DNA of 64,000 nucleotides from Humibacter sp. RRB41 (GTDB lineage Bacteria > Actinomycetota > Actinomycetes > Actinomycetales > Microbacteriaceae). Below are positions 1-8,910 of this stretch, piece by piece (position 1 is the stretch's first letter; each line of letters starts with the position of its first letter). The position numbers and the translations under genes were made by a program. The stretch spans positions 1-64,000 of the forward strand of contig NZ_JAKWJQ010000004.1 of NCBI RefSeq assembly GCF_022761015.1, written 5' to 3'. The notes under the pieces are model-generated. The model was not told where the DNA came from and did not search any database. It worked only from the letters and a program-made list of their open reading frames with translations.

Positions 1-1
1 C

Positions 2-400
2 GCGGAACTCCTCGGCTACGGACCCATCGACCCGCGCAGCGCCGCAGCGAGCCTGCACAACGCGCCCGCGTTCCACCGGGTGATCAACGACCCGGTCGCA
101 CCGGCGAACCTGAACCTGGACCGACGTAGCTACCGACCCACCGCAGCACAACGACGCTGGTTGAAGATCCGATACGGACTCATCGACGACGCCGCCCCCT
201 ACCTGGCACCGGACGCGGAAATCGACCACGCCATCGAATACCAACACGGCGGCATGACCAACGTGAGCAACCTACTGCCGTTGAAGAAACGCCTCCACCG
301 GATCAAAACCGTCACCCGCATCCGAATCGAACCGAAACCCGACGGCACCATCCGAATCCGCACACCCACCGGATACGACACCGACCCACCACCGTTCTAA
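2..400 (+). CDS. DUF222/HNH endonuclease-type protein, C-terminal part (cut by window edge)
   Basis: The reading frame is open from base 2 to the TAA at 398-400, so only the last 132 residues of a longer protein are visible. The tail carries an HNH-like core (EIDHAIEYQHGG, then NLLPLKKRLHRIK), with Asp-His, Asn and His in the expected order, followed by a beta-rich end (TGYDTDPPPF). Proteins of this DUF222/HNH type are abundant in Microbacteriaceae and their role is unclear. The cysteines that often precede the DH pair in HNH domains are absent here, so nuclease activity is uncertain. The GTG at position 80 is internal and not a likely start. Confidence 0.7.
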   Translation, partial: AELLGYGPIDPRSAAASLHNAPAFHRVINDPVAPANLNLDRRSYRPTAAQRRWLKIRYGLIDDAAPYLAPDAEIDHAIEYQHGGMTNVSNLLPLKKRLHRIKTVTRIRIEPKPDGTIRIRTPTGYDTDPPPF

Positions 401-496
401 AGGCCCGAAAGGTCCGCGACCTAGATTCGAAGGGTCGGCGACGCCCTCATGGAGCAATGCTTGCCGGGGCCGAGCGCCGGTGCTGGACTGGGGATC

Positions 497-1384
497 ATGA
501 ACGACGAGCAGCGCGAGCGCATGCGAGACGGCAAGGGATTCATCGCGGCCCTCGACCAGAGTGGCGGCAGCACGCCGAAGGCACTCGCCGCGTACGGCAT
601 CGGCAAAGACCGATACCACTCGGAGGCCGAGATGTTCGACCTGGTGCACGAGATGCGCACGCGCGTGATCACGAGCCCTGTGTTCACGTCCGAGCACATC
701 CTGGCCGCCATCCTCTTCACGCAGACGATGCGGCGGCAGATCGACGACATCGACACCGCCGACTACCTGTGGGAGCGAAAGCACATCGTGCCGTTCCTCA
801 AGGTGGACGAAGGGCTGATGGACACGGCCGACGGTGTGCAGCTGATGAAGCCGATCCCGAATCTGCCGCAGCTTCTCGAGGAAGCCGTGGGCAGACGCAT
901 CTTCGGCACGAAGGCGCGTTCGGTGATCGCCGCGAACGATGCGAAGGGCATCCGGGCCATCGTCGACCAGCAGTTCGCCCTAGCGCGACAGATCGGCGAG
1001 GCGGGTCTGGTGCCGATCATCGAACCCGAGATCGACATCCATGCCGCCGACAAGGCGTCAGTCGAAGAGACCTTCCGCGGGACCGTGCTGGACGCACTCG
1101 ACGCACTGCCCGGCGACTACGAGGTGATGCTGAAGGTGACCCTGCCGGAGCGCGACGACTGGTATGCACCGCTGATCGAGCATCCGGGAGTGCTCAGGGT
1201 CGTTGCGCTCTCGGGAGGATACAGCCGCGAGGAGGCCGATGCCCGGCTGGCCCGCAACCACGGACTCATCGCGAGCTTCAGCCGCGCCCTGCTCGACGGA
1301 CTCGACGTGGAGCAGACGCAGGCCGAGTTCGATGCGACGCTCAAGGCATCCGTCGACGCCATCTACGACTCGTCGATCACCTGA
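497..1384 (+). CDS. fda: Class I fructose-bisphosphate aldolase
   Basis: This 295-residue protein matches the short class I aldolase of Gram-positive bacteria, which cleaves fructose 1,6-bisphosphate to dihydroxyacetone phosphate and glyceraldehyde 3-phosphate in the cytoplasm. Visible landmarks are ALDQSGGSTPKAL near the N-terminus, VPFLKVDEG around residue 100, PIIEPEI at about 174-180, and MLKVTLP with Lys213, the expected Schiff-base lysine. I chose the ATG at 497 because the homologous sequence begins at MNDEQ. The frame stays open to 449, but the extra 16 residues look like leader DNA. It stands alone and converges with the TetR gene. Confidence 0.93.
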   Translation: MNDEQRERMRDGKGFIAALDQSGGSTPKALAAYGIGKDRYHSEAEMFDLVHEMRTRVITSPVFTSEHILAAILFTQTMRRQIDDIDTADYLWERKHIVPFLKVDEGLMDTADGVQLMKPIPNLPQLLEEAVGRRIFGTKARSVIAANDAKGIRAIVDQQFALARQIGEAGLVPIIEPEIDIHAADKASVEETFRGTVLDALDALPGDYEVMLKVTLPERDDWYAPLIEHPGVLRVVALSGGYSREEADARLARNHGLIASFSRALLDGLDVEQTQAEFDATLKASVDAIYDSSIT

Positions 1385-1411
1385 AGTCCCGTGGCCGCCC
1401 GCGTGCCGCGA

Positions 1412-1984
1412 CTAAGCGGCGACGGCTGAGCCGGCCAGAGCCGCCATGCGGTGCAGGCGTTCGTCGTCGGCACCGAGTCGGCTGACAGCGATCAGGCCTT
1501 GTGAGAACGCCACCAGGGTCGCGGCGAGCGAACTCGCGTCGGTGTCGTCATAGCTCTTCCCCCTGGGGAGACGTGAGCGAACGGCCTGCTCCATCGCGGC
1601 ATTGGTGCGTGAGGCGATCATGCGGATCTCCGGATGCTCGGAGCCCAGCTCGCCGAGGCTGTTCAGCATGAGACATCCGCGGCGATCGGGTTGCCCTGCG
1701 CAGTCCTCGGCAATCGCGGTGAGGAAGCGGGTGGCGACGTCGCGGCGTGAGCCTCCATCGGAGACCGCGGCACGAACGAGGGCGACGCGATCGGCGCAGT
1801 AGCGCTCGAAGGCCACCAGGAACAGTGCCCATTTGTTCCCATAGGCGGCATAGATGCTGCTTGTGCCGACACCCGAACGGCGCGCGATCTCCTGTAGCGA
1901 CGTCGCTGCGTATCCGCGACTCCAGAACACCTGGGTCGCCTGAGCGATCAGCTGATCTTCATCGAATTCCCGTCGTCGAGCCAT
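1412..1984 (-). CDS. TetR/AcrR family transcriptional regulator
   Basis: The 190-residue product has a typical TetR N-terminal helix-turn-helix: YAATSLQEIARRSGV followed by SSIYAAYGNKWALF at residues about 25-60. The C-terminal ligand domain is helical and resembles the group that begins with a CLMLNS-type helix. It is transcribed divergently from the hydrolase at 2167. The shared 182-bp gap holds a palindrome (TGGAATCACAATTCCA) that is a plausible operator, so it probably represses the hydrolase and itself. The ligand cannot be read from sequence. Confidence 0.9.
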   Translation of the reverse strand: MARRREFDEDQLIAQATQVFWSRGYAATSLQEIARRSGVGTSSIYAAYGNKWALFLVAFERYCADRVALVRAAVSDGGSRRDVATRFLTAIAEDCAGQPDRRGCLMLNSLGELGSEHPEIRMIASRTNAAMEQAVRSRLPRGKSYDDTDASSLAATLVAFSQGLIAVSRLGADDERLHRMAALAGSAVAA

Positions 1985-2061
1985 GGGCGCACCATATCAG
2001 CGGAGTCGCGGGCGTCCGTTCGCAAGCCGTTCACCCGCGAGGGGAAGGATTCACTTGATTA

Positions 2062-2077
2062 TGGAATCACAATTCCA
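2062..2077. promoter_or_regulatory. Candidate TetR operator
   Basis: TGGAATCACAATTCCA has perfect 6-bp arms around a 4-bp spacer. It lies in an AT-rich patch between the divergent TetR and hydrolase genes, 90 bp before the hydrolase start. Its size and position fit a TetR-family operator. This is inferred from symmetry and context only. Confidence 0.5.
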
Positions 2078-2166
2078 CAATAATGGGGCAGAGCGATCCG
2101 GATGCGATCGGCACAGCAGTGCCGTTCCGGGTGGTCATCGTCCGTCACGAAGAAGGAGCAGCTCAT

Positions 2167-2988
2167 ATGCCGTACATCACCACTGCCGATGGCACCGAGA
2201 TCTACTACACCGATCAGGGGGAGGGTCAGCCGATCGTGTTGAGTCACGGCTGGCCGCTGAGCTCCGACGCATGGCAGGTGGAGTTGAAGGTGTTCGCGGA
2301 TGCCGGCTACCGCACCATCGCCCACGATCGCCGCGGCCACGGGCGGTCGTCGAAGACGTACACGGGCAACGACATGACCACCTATGCGAGGGACCTGTCC
2401 GAGCTGATCGAGCACCTCGACCTGCATGACGTCGTTCTGGTCGGCCACTCCACCGGAGGCGGCGAGGTCGTGCGGTACGCGGCGCAGTTCGCGAACGGTC
2501 GTGTGGCGAAGGTGGTCACAGCGGGCGCGGTGCCGCCGATCATGCTGAAGTCGGACTCGAATCCGGAGGGCACACCAATCGAGGCGTTCGACGGCATCAG
2601 GGAGGGAGTGTTGAAGGACCGTTCGCAGTTCTATCAGGACCTCGCGCTGCCGTTCTACGGCGGCAACCGGGACAACTCGGGGCTGTCGAAGGGGCTCATC
2701 GACGACTTCTGGCGTCAGGGCATGCTGGTGAACCTCGCCGCAGCCTACGACTGCGTCAAGGCGTTCAGCGAGACGGATCAGACCGAGGATCTGAAGGCGA
2801 TCGACGTGCCGATCTTCATCGCGCAGGGCGACGACGACCAGATCGTGCCGATCGCGGCCGCTGCGGAGAAGTCGATCAAGCTCGTCAAGGACGGCACACT
2901 CAAGGTCTACCCGGGCGCCTCGCACGGAATCTGGGGTGCGTACCAGGAGGAGCTCGACAAGGACATCCTCGAGTTCATCAAGAAGTAG
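2167..2988 (+). CDS. Alpha/beta hydrolase, non-heme chloroperoxidase type
   Basis: This 273-residue alpha/beta hydrolase resembles cofactor-free chloroperoxidases and arylesterases. The catalytic triad can be assigned: Ser95 in GHSTGG, Asp224 in GDDDQIVP, and His253 in GASHGIW. The oxyanion loop is SHGWPL. The ATG at 2167 is preceded by a good ribosome-binding site (GAAGGAG) about 6 bases upstream; the upstream in-frame extension to 2083 crosses the operator region and is unlikely to be translated. A hairpin follows the stop. The likely regulator is the divergent TetR protein. Confidence 0.9.
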   Translation: MPYITTADGTEIYYTDQGEGQPIVLSHGWPLSSDAWQVELKVFADAGYRTIAHDRRGHGRSSKTYTGNDMTTYARDLSELIEHLDLHDVVLVGHSTGGGEVVRYAAQFANGRVAKVVTAGAVPPIMLKSDSNPEGTPIEAFDGIREGVLKDRSQFYQDLALPFYGGNRDNSGLSKGLIDDFWRQGMLVNLAAAYDCVKAFSETDQTEDLKAIDVPIFIAQGDDDQIVPIAAAAEKSIKLVKDGTLKVYPGASHGIWGAYQEELDKDILEFIKK

Positions 2989-3000
2989 CGCACGCGATTC

Positions 3001-3030
3001 GGCCCCGCGAACCACGTGTTCCGCGGGGCC
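3001..3030 (+). terminator. GC-rich stem-loop after hydrolase gene
   Basis: GGCCCCGCG and CGCGGGGCC form a perfect 9-bp stem around a 12-base loop, starting 12 bases after the hydrolase stop codon. There is no T-run, as is usual for terminators in high-GC actinobacteria, so it may act as a weak terminator or as an RNA-stabilising structure. Confidence 0.55.
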
Positions 3031-3120
3031 GCGTCGTCGGCGCTGGTCGTTTCCCCGCGCGGTATGAGATCGTCGAGTGCGGCGGCGGATGCCGGTGGGC
3101 CGCGCGGAAGGAGCAGTGCG

Positions 3121-4500
3121 GTGGCGCAAGACGCGGAAGTGAAGGGCGATCGGATGCACGCGGTCTCGACCGAGACGGAAGTGCTGGTCGATCAGGTGCT
3201 CGAGTACGCGAGGCAGCGCATCCTCTCGGTCGACACGCCGCTCGACAAGACCTACACGCAGCAGGAGCTCGAGCAGCTGGCGGGACGCTCCGTACTGGAG
3301 CAGGGGATCGGTGCCGAACGGGCGCTCGCCGTGTTCGCGGATGTTCTCGCCCCCGCCTGCATCACCACCGACCACCCGAACTATCTCGCGTTCATCCCGA
3401 CGGCGCCCACGAAGGCCGCGACAGCGTTCGACCTGGTGGTCTCCGCCAGCGCCGTCTACGGCGGGTCGTGGCTGGAGGGATCCGGCGCGGTCTACGCCGA
3501 GAACGAGGTGCTGTCGTTCCTGGCTGCGGAGTTCGGGCTGCCTGAGAGCGCCGGCGGCGTCTTCGTGCAGGGCGGAACGCTGGGCAACCTCTCAGCCCTG
3601 GTCGCGGCGCGCGAGAACGCACGTGCGCAGCGAGGAAACCCGACGACGAGGTGGGCCGTCGTGTGCAGCGCGGAGGCGCACTCGTCCATCGCATCGGCCG
3701 CCCGGGTGATGGATGTCGAGGTGATCCCGGTGGACGCCGGCGAGAGCGGCGTGCTCACCGGTGACGCGGTGCGACCCGTGCTGGAGAGTCGCGGTGGTGA
3801 CGTCTTCGCGGTCGTCGCGACGGCCGGGTCGACGAACTTCGGCATCGTCGATGACCTGGCGTCGATCGCGGCGCTGAAACAGGAGCATCCGTTCTGGTTG
3901 CATGTGGACGGCGCGTACGGGCTGGCCGGCATGCTGTCGCAGCGGGCGCGGCCGCTGTTCGCGGGCGTGGAAGAGGCCGACTCGGTGATCGTCGACCCGC
4001 ACAAGTGGCTGTTCGCTCCCTTCGACGCTTGCGCGCTGATCTACCGCGACCCCGAGGCGGGGCGCCGCGCGCACACCCAGCACGCCGAATACCTCGACAC
4101 CCTCACAGAGGCGACGGAGTGGAGTCCCTCGGACTACGCGGTGCACCTCACCCGCCGCGCGAGAGGCCTGCCGCTCTGGTTCTCGCTGGCCACGCACGGC
4201 GCCGCCGCGTATCGGGATGCCGTCACGACGTCACTGCAGCTCGCCCAGCGGATCGCGGCCGAGATCGAGTCTCGCGAGGGCTTCCGGCTCGTGCGCAAAC
4301 CCCAGCTCTCGGTGGTGGTCTACGAGCGAGACGGCTGGACGAAGGAGCACTACGCCGCCTGGTCTGCGCGTCTGCTCGAGGAGCAGCGTGCTTTCGTCAC
4401 ACCCAGCTCGCACGCCGGAAGGCCGAACACACGGTTCGCACTGCTGAACCCGCGCACCACGTTCGAGTCGCTGGTGGGCATCCTCGACTCGATGGACTGA
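3121..4500 (+). CDS. Group II pyridoxal-phosphate-dependent decarboxylase
   Basis: The 459-residue product belongs to the group II PLP decarboxylase family (aromatic amino acid, glutamate and 2,4-diaminobutyrate decarboxylases). The PLP lysine is Lys295 in VDPHKWLF, and the cofactor-binding Asp is in HVDGAYG. The N-terminal dimerisation helix and FVQGGTLGNLSAL are also typical. I chose GTG 3121 because GAAGGAG lies seven bases upstream; an in-frame ATG at 3154 is the alternative. Its substrate is not clear. It is distinct from the glutamate decarboxylase at 49006. Confidence 0.88.
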   Translation: MAQDAEVKGDRMHAVSTETEVLVDQVLEYARQRILSVDTPLDKTYTQQELEQLAGRSVLEQGIGAERALAVFADVLAPACITTDHPNYLAFIPTAPTKAATAFDLVVSASAVYGGSWLEGSGAVYAENEVLSFLAAEFGLPESAGGVFVQGGTLGNLSALVAARENARAQRGNPTTRWAVVCSAEAHSSIASAARVMDVEVIPVDAGESGVLTGDAVRPVLESRGGDVFAVVATAGSTNFGIVDDLASIAALKQEHPFWLHVDGAYGLAGMLSQRARPLFAGVEEADSVIVDPHKWLFAPFDACALIYRDPEAGRRAHTQHAEYLDTLTEATEWSPSDYAVHLTRRARGLPLWFSLATHGAAAYRDAVTTSLQLAQRIAAEIESREGFRLVRKPQLSVVVYERDGWTKEHYAAWSARLLEEQRAFVTPSSHAGRPNTRFALLNPRTTFESLVGILDSMD

Positions 4501-4607
4501 GGAATGCGCGAAGCGTCTCAGGCGTTGGCCTGATCGCCGGCGGCGACCGACGCCACATTGCGTCATGCGATTTCGCCCCCTGTTCGCGCTGGCAGAAACT
4601 GGAAGAT

Positions 4608-6254
4608 ATGCGAAGAATCACCACAGCGGCTGCCGTCATCGCGGCTGCCGCGCTCGTTCTGACCGGCTGCTCCTCACCGAGCTCGAACTCCACGACCAAG
4701 GCCGGCGGAACGCTCACCATCCTGACTCCGTCGACGACCGTGTCCCTCGACCCCGCTTCCAGCCAGAACCTGGCGACGACGACCCTCGGGCTGCTCGATC
4801 GTCGATTGACCACGTGGGAGGTGCAGCCGGGTAAGGACGCCAAGGTCGTTCCCGACCTGGCGACCAACACGGGCGTCGTGAGCGACGGCGGCAAGACGTG
4901 GACGTACACGCTCAAGTCGGGCGTCAAGTTCTCGGACGGCAAGGCGATCACCAGCGAAGACGTCAAGTACGGAGTCGAGCGCTCGTTCAGCAACCAGTTG
5001 CAGGGCGGCCTGAGCTACCACAAGACACTGCTCGTCGGCGGCAGCACCTACGAGGGCCCGTTCACCGGCAAGGACCTGCCGTCGATCTCCACGCCTGACG
5101 ACAAGACCATCGTCTTCCACCTCGACAAGTCGTTCGGCGACTGGCCGTGGATCGCGTCGATGCCGGCGTTCACCCCCGTCGAGAAGGCCAATGGCAACCC
5201 AGCGACGTACGCGAAGGCGCCGATCACCTCCGGCCCGTACAAGGTGGAGTCCATCAAGGACGGCACTTCGCTGACACTGGTGCGCAACAAGTACTGGAGC
5301 TCGAAGACCGACTCGGTGCGCACGGCCACCGCCGACAAGGTGGTGTTCCAGGAGAGCCAGAATCAGACCACCGCGGTGCAGAACCTGATCAACGACACCG
5401 GCGCGTACAAGGATGCCTTCGGCGCGCAGTACCTCGGGGCATCCGACCTGGCATCCGTTAACGCCAACTCGAGCGCGAAGCAGCGCGTCGCGACCTCGTC
5501 AGCCGGCCCTATCCAGTATCTGTCGCTGAACACGCAGCGTGGCGAGCTCAAGAACCTGCAGGTTCGTCAGGCGATCGAGTACGCCGTCGACAAGAAGTCG
5601 TATCTCGTCGCATCCGGCGGCGCACAGGCCGGCACGCTGGCCTCGACGCTGATCACGCCGGGCATCGCGGGCCGCGTGAACTACAACCTGTACAAGGCGC
5701 CATCGACCGGTGACGTGAGCAAGGCGAAGAGCCTGCTCGCGAAGGCCGGAGTCACCTCGCTGAACCTCACGCTGCTCACGCAGAACGACACAGCGTCGAC
5801 AGCTCAGGCGCAGGCTATTCAGGAGGGCCTGAAGCGCGTCGGCATCACCGTCACGCTGAAGCCCGAAGACGCCGACTCGTTCTACACCGACGTCGCCGTG
5901 AGCAACCCGACGTTCGACTTGGCGATGATGAGCTGGCAGCCGGACTTCCCGTCGGCCAATGCGAACATCTCGCCGCTGTTCGACTCGAGCCAGATCGGCA
6001 ATGGCAACTACAACGTGTCGCAGTACTCGAACCGGGCCGTCGACACCGCGATCGCCGCAGCACAGGCGGAGGTCGACCAGAAGAAGGCTCAGTCCGACTG
6101 GGCCGCGATCGACAAGCAGATCATGGCGGATGCCCCGGTCGTGCCGCTCATCTACGCCAAGCAGTCCTTCCTGCACGGCTCGGGCGTCGGCAACTTCTTC
6201 ATCCCGTCGTTCCCGGCCTACCCGGACTACATGACGCTGACGTTGAGCAAGTGA
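4608..6254 (+). CDS. ABC transporter substrate-binding lipoprotein (family 5, oligopeptide type)
   Basis: This is a 548-residue extracellular solute-binding protein of the OppA/DppA type. It has a lipoprotein signal: a basic start (MRRIT), a hydrophobic stretch and the lipobox LTGC at residues about 18-21, followed by a Ser/Thr-rich linker. The mature part carries the usual SBP_bac_5 order: GGTLTIL, WTYTLKSGVKFSDGKAIT, and a C-terminal domain with SPLFDSSQIGNGNY. It is the first gene of a four-gene operon ending at 9905. The ligand is probably a peptide, but nickel or sugar relatives exist in this family. Confidence 0.93.
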   Translation: MRRITTAAAVIAAAALVLTGCSSPSSNSTTKAGGTLTILTPSTTVSLDPASSQNLATTTLGLLDRRLTTWEVQPGKDAKVVPDLATNTGVVSDGGKTWTYTLKSGVKFSDGKAITSEDVKYGVERSFSNQLQGGLSYHKTLLVGGSTYEGPFTGKDLPSISTPDDKTIVFHLDKSFGDWPWIASMPAFTPVEKANGNPATYAKAPITSGPYKVESIKDGTSLTLVRNKYWSSKTDSVRTATADKVVFQESQNQTTAVQNLINDTGAYKDAFGAQYLGASDLASVNANSSAKQRVATSSAGPIQYLSLNTQRGELKNLQVRQAIEYAVDKKSYLVASGGAQAGTLASTLITPGIAGRVNYNLYKAPSTGDVSKAKSLLAKAGVTSLNLTLLTQNDTASTAQAQAIQEGLKRVGITVTLKPEDADSFYTDVAVSNPTFDLAMMSWQPDFPSANANISPLFDSSQIGNGNYNVSQYSNRAVDTAIAAAQAEVDQKKAQSDWAAIDKQIMADAPVVPLIYAKQSFLHGSGVGNFFIPSFPAYPDYMTLTLSK

Positions 6255-7975
6255 CCGAAGGAGCAGTGAGCCCTCAGCACCGCGAGCCGGTGCTGAGGGT
6301 ACGGGATCTCTCGATCTCGTTTGCACAGCAGGGTGAAGCCGACCGGGTCGTGGACCGGGTCGGCTTCACCCTGTACTCCGGCCAGGTGCTCGCCCTCGTC
6401 GGAGAGTCGGGGTCGGGCAAGTCGGTGACCGCGATGAGCGTGCTCGGTCTGCTGCCCGACTCCGCCACCGTGAGCGGCAGCATCGAGTTGAACGGAAACG
6501 AGCTCGTCGGAGCGCCAGGCGCCGAGCTGCGCCGCGTGCGGGGTGGACTCATCGGCACCGTCTTCCAAGAGCCGATGAGCGCATTCGACCCGGTGTTCCC
6601 GATCGGCCGCCAGATCGCCGAGGCGATCAACGTGCACCGGCCGATCCGCGCCAAGGCCGAACTGCGTGCCCGCGTCGAGGAGTTGCTGGCCACCGTCGGG
6701 CTGCCGGATTCCCGTCGCATCGCCGCGTCGTATCCGCACGAGCTTTCCGGCGGGCAGCTGCAGCGAGCGATGATCGCAATGGCGATCAGCTGCGACCCCG
6801 TCGCGATCATCGCCGATGAGCCGACGACGGCACTGGATGTCACGGTGCAGGCCGGCATCCTCGACCTGCTGCGTTCGCTGCGGGACACCAGAGACACGGC
6901 CATCCTGCTCATCACGCACGACATGGGCGTCGTGGCAGACCTCGCGGACGATGTGCTCGTGATGCGTGCCGGCGAGGTCGTCGAGCGCGGGCCGGTCGAG
7001 ACGGTCTTCGCCGCGCCGACGTCGGACTACACGAAGCGGCTCCTGGCCGCCGTGCCGACGCTCGCCGAACTCGACGTCGCGACCGTCACGGAGGCGACTC
7101 CCGTCGTCGCAGCCGGGATAGAAGCCGAGATAGAAGCCCAGCCGGATGCCTCCGCGGATGACGCAGCCGTGCTCGCGAACGCGTCCGTCGTCTTCCACCG
7201 CCGCGGCGTCGCCGTTCGCGCCGTCGACGGTGTGAGCTTCGAGATCGGACGAAGCGAGGTCGTCGGGCTCGTCGGTGAGTCCGGATCGGGAAAGTCCACG
7301 ATCGGGCGTGCCCTCGCAGGGCTCGTGCCGATCGTCGAGGGCCGCGCGACGGTCGCCGGCGTGCAGCTGGCGGGATCGTCGCGAAGGCTGAGGCGCGACA
7401 TCCGCAGCCGCATCGGGTACGTGTTCCAAGACCCGGCGTCGTCGCTCAACCCGCGCAACCGCGTCGGCGACAGCATCGCGGAACCGCTCATGGTGCACAC
7501 CGGGATGTCCCGCGCCGAGCGCGCCGACCGGGTGAGCGACCTGCTGCGGCAGGTCAGCCTGCCGCTCGACTTCGCCGAGCGCTACCCGCACGAACTCTCC
7601 GGCGGGCAGCGCCAGCGCGTCGCCATCGCGCGCGCCCTCGCGCTCGAGCCGAGACTCTTGATCGCAGACGAGCCGACGAGTGCGCTGGATGTCTCGGTGC
7701 AGGCATCCGTGCTCGATCTGCTCCAGGAACTGCAACGCCGACTCGGCTTCGCGTGTCTGTTCATCAGCCACGATCTGGCCGTCGTGCGTCGTCTCGCCGA
7801 TTCGGTCGTCGTGCTGCGCGATGGACGCGTCGTCGAGCGGGGAGATGCGGCGAGCGTGCTGGCGGCGCCGTCCGACCCGTACACGAAGCGGCTGCTCGCC
7901 GCTGCTCCCGTCGCCGACCCGGAGGCGCAGACCGCACGGCGTGAGGCATGGCGGTTGCTCGAGGAGATCGCATGA
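6251..7975 (+). CDS. Dipeptide/oligopeptide ABC transporter double ATPase (DppD-DppF fusion)
   Basis: The 574-residue protein contains two complete ABC ATPase domains in tandem. The first has Walker A GESGSGKS at 51-58, LSGGQLQ and IADEPTTALD; the second has GESGSGKST near 342-350, FQDPASSLNP, LSGGQRQR and IADEPTSALD. Both carry the C-terminal YTKRLL extension of oligopeptide importers. It energises uptake through the two permeases downstream. GTG 6251 overlaps the upstream stop by 4 bases; in-frame GTGs at 6266 and 6290 are alternatives, and 6290 would match the usual domain start (VLRVRDL). The first 120 bases contain two strong inverted repeats. Confidence 0.93.
   Translation: MTEGAVSPQHREPVLRVRDLSISFAQQGEADRVVDRVGFTLYSGQVLALVGESGSGKSVTAMSVLGLLPDSATVSGSIELNGNELVGAPGAELRRVRGGLIGTVFQEPMSAFDPVFPIGRQIAEAINVHRPIRAKAELRARVEELLATVGLPDSRRIAASYPHELSGGQLQRAMIAMAISCDPVAIIADEPTTALDVTVQAGILDLLRSLRDTRDTAILLITHDMGVVADLADDVLVMRAGEVVERGPVETVFAAPTSDYTKRLLAAVPTLAELDVATVTEATPVVAAGIEAEIEAQPDASADDAAVLANASVVFHRRGVAVRAVDGVSFEIGRSEVVGLVGESGSGKSTIGRALAGLVPIVEGRATVAGVQLAGSSRRLRRDIRSRIGYVFQDPASSLNPRNRVGDSIAEPLMVHTGMSRAERADRVSDLLRQVSLPLDFAERYPHELSGGQRQRVAIARALALEPRLLIADEPTSALDVSVQASVLDLLQELQRRLGFACLFISHDLAVVRRLADSVVVLRDGRVVERGDAASVLAAPSDPYTKRLLAAAPVADPEAQTARREAWRLLEEIA
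6271..6299 (+). promoter_or_regulatory. Intercistronic stem-loop at start of ATPase gene
   Basis: CCCTCAGCACC (6271-6281) and GGTGCTGAGGG (6289-6299) form a perfect 11-bp stem with a 7-base loop, 16 bases after the binding-protein stop codon. Such hairpins commonly protect the binding-protein message and lower expression of the downstream transporter genes. Here the hairpin overlaps the annotated start of the ATPase. Confidence 0.6.
6331..6371 (+). promoter_or_regulatory. Near-perfect 41-nt palindrome inside ATPase gene
   Basis: GGGTGAAGCCGACC (6331-6344) pairs perfectly with GGTCGGCTTCACCC (6358-6371). After one G-G mismatch, the inner GGTC and GACC add four more pairs around a 3-base loop. 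The result is an 18-pair hairpin embedded in codons about 27-41 of the ATPase. It probably acts at the RNA level with the hairpin just upstream. Confidence 0.6.
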
Positions 7976-8910
7976 ACGTCTGGAACCACCTGCGCAGAGA
8001 CCCGTGGGCGCTGGCGGGCATCGTCGTCGTCCTCGTGTTCGTGCTGGCCGCGATCTTCGCCCCTCTGATCACCGGCATCAACGGGCAGAACCCGTACTCG
8101 TACCATCTCGGGGCCCTCGACTCGAACGGTTCGCCCAAGGGCTTCGGCGGCGGCATCTCGTGGCAGCACTGGTTCGGCGTGGAACCGCTGACCGGCCGCG
8201 ACCTGTTCTCGATCGTCGTCTACGGCGGACGGGTGTCGATCACGGTCGGAGTGCTCGCCACCGTGATCGCCGTCGCGCTCGGCGTGCTGGTCGGCATCAC
8301 CGCCGGATACTTCGGCGGCTGGTACGACCGCATCGCGAGCAGGGTGGTCGACGTGATGCTCGGCTTCCCGAGCCTCATCTTCATGATCTCGCTCACCGCG
8401 ATCGTCGCGGCCAGTTTTCCGCGCCCGGTGCTCATGGTGCTGATCATCGGCTTCTTCGGCTGGCCGGCCGTGGCCCGCGTGGTGCGCGGTCAGGTGCTGT
8501 CGCTGCGACAGCGCACGTACGTCGTGGCGTCGCAGGCGATGGGCGCCGGCTCGGCGCACGTGCTCTGGCGCCAGCTTCTGCCGAACGTGGGGTCGACGAT
8601 CATCGTCTACGCGACCATCCTGATCCCCGCCATGATCGGCACGGAGGCTGCGCTCTCGTTCCTCGGCGTCGGGGTGCCGCCGCCCACGCCGTCGTGGGGT
8701 CGCACGATCGGCAACGCCGTGGCCTGGTTCTCCACCGACCCCGCCTACCTGCTGTTCCCTGGAGGGGCGCTCTTCTTCATCACGCTCGCGTTCAACGCGT
8801 TCGGCGACGGGCTGCGGGATGCCCTCGATCCACGCGTGAATCGCCGCCGCTCCCGCAGACGGCAGTCCGCGACGACGACCGAGGCCGCGACGACGAGAGC
8901 GGCCGGCTGA
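7972..8910 (+). CDS. ABC transporter permease, DppC/OppC type
   Basis: This 312-residue inner-membrane permease has an N-terminal anchor helix (residues about 12-35), a periplasmic-type loop with HWFGVEPLTGRDLFS, and five further helices. The cytoplasmic coupling (EAA) loop is visible as GAGSAHVLWRQLLPN. The sequence GVEPLTGRDLFS and the C-terminal helices match the DppC branch. Its ATG overlaps the ATPase stop (ATGA), indicating translational coupling. It pairs with the DppB-type permease encoded next. Confidence 0.92.
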   Translation: MNVWNHLRRDPWALAGIVVVLVFVLAAIFAPLITGINGQNPYSYHLGALDSNGSPKGFGGGISWQHWFGVEPLTGRDLFSIVVYGGRVSITVGVLATVIAVALGVLVGITAGYFGGWYDRIASRVVDVMLGFPSLIFMISLTAIVAASFPRPVLMVLIIGFFGWPAVARVVRGQVLSLRQRTYVVASQAMGAGSAHVLWRQLLPNVGSTIIVYATILIPAMIGTEAALSFLGVGVPPPTPSWGRTIGNAVAWFSTDPAYLLFPGGALFFITLAFNAFGDGLRDALDPRVNRRRSRRRQSATTTEAATTRAAG

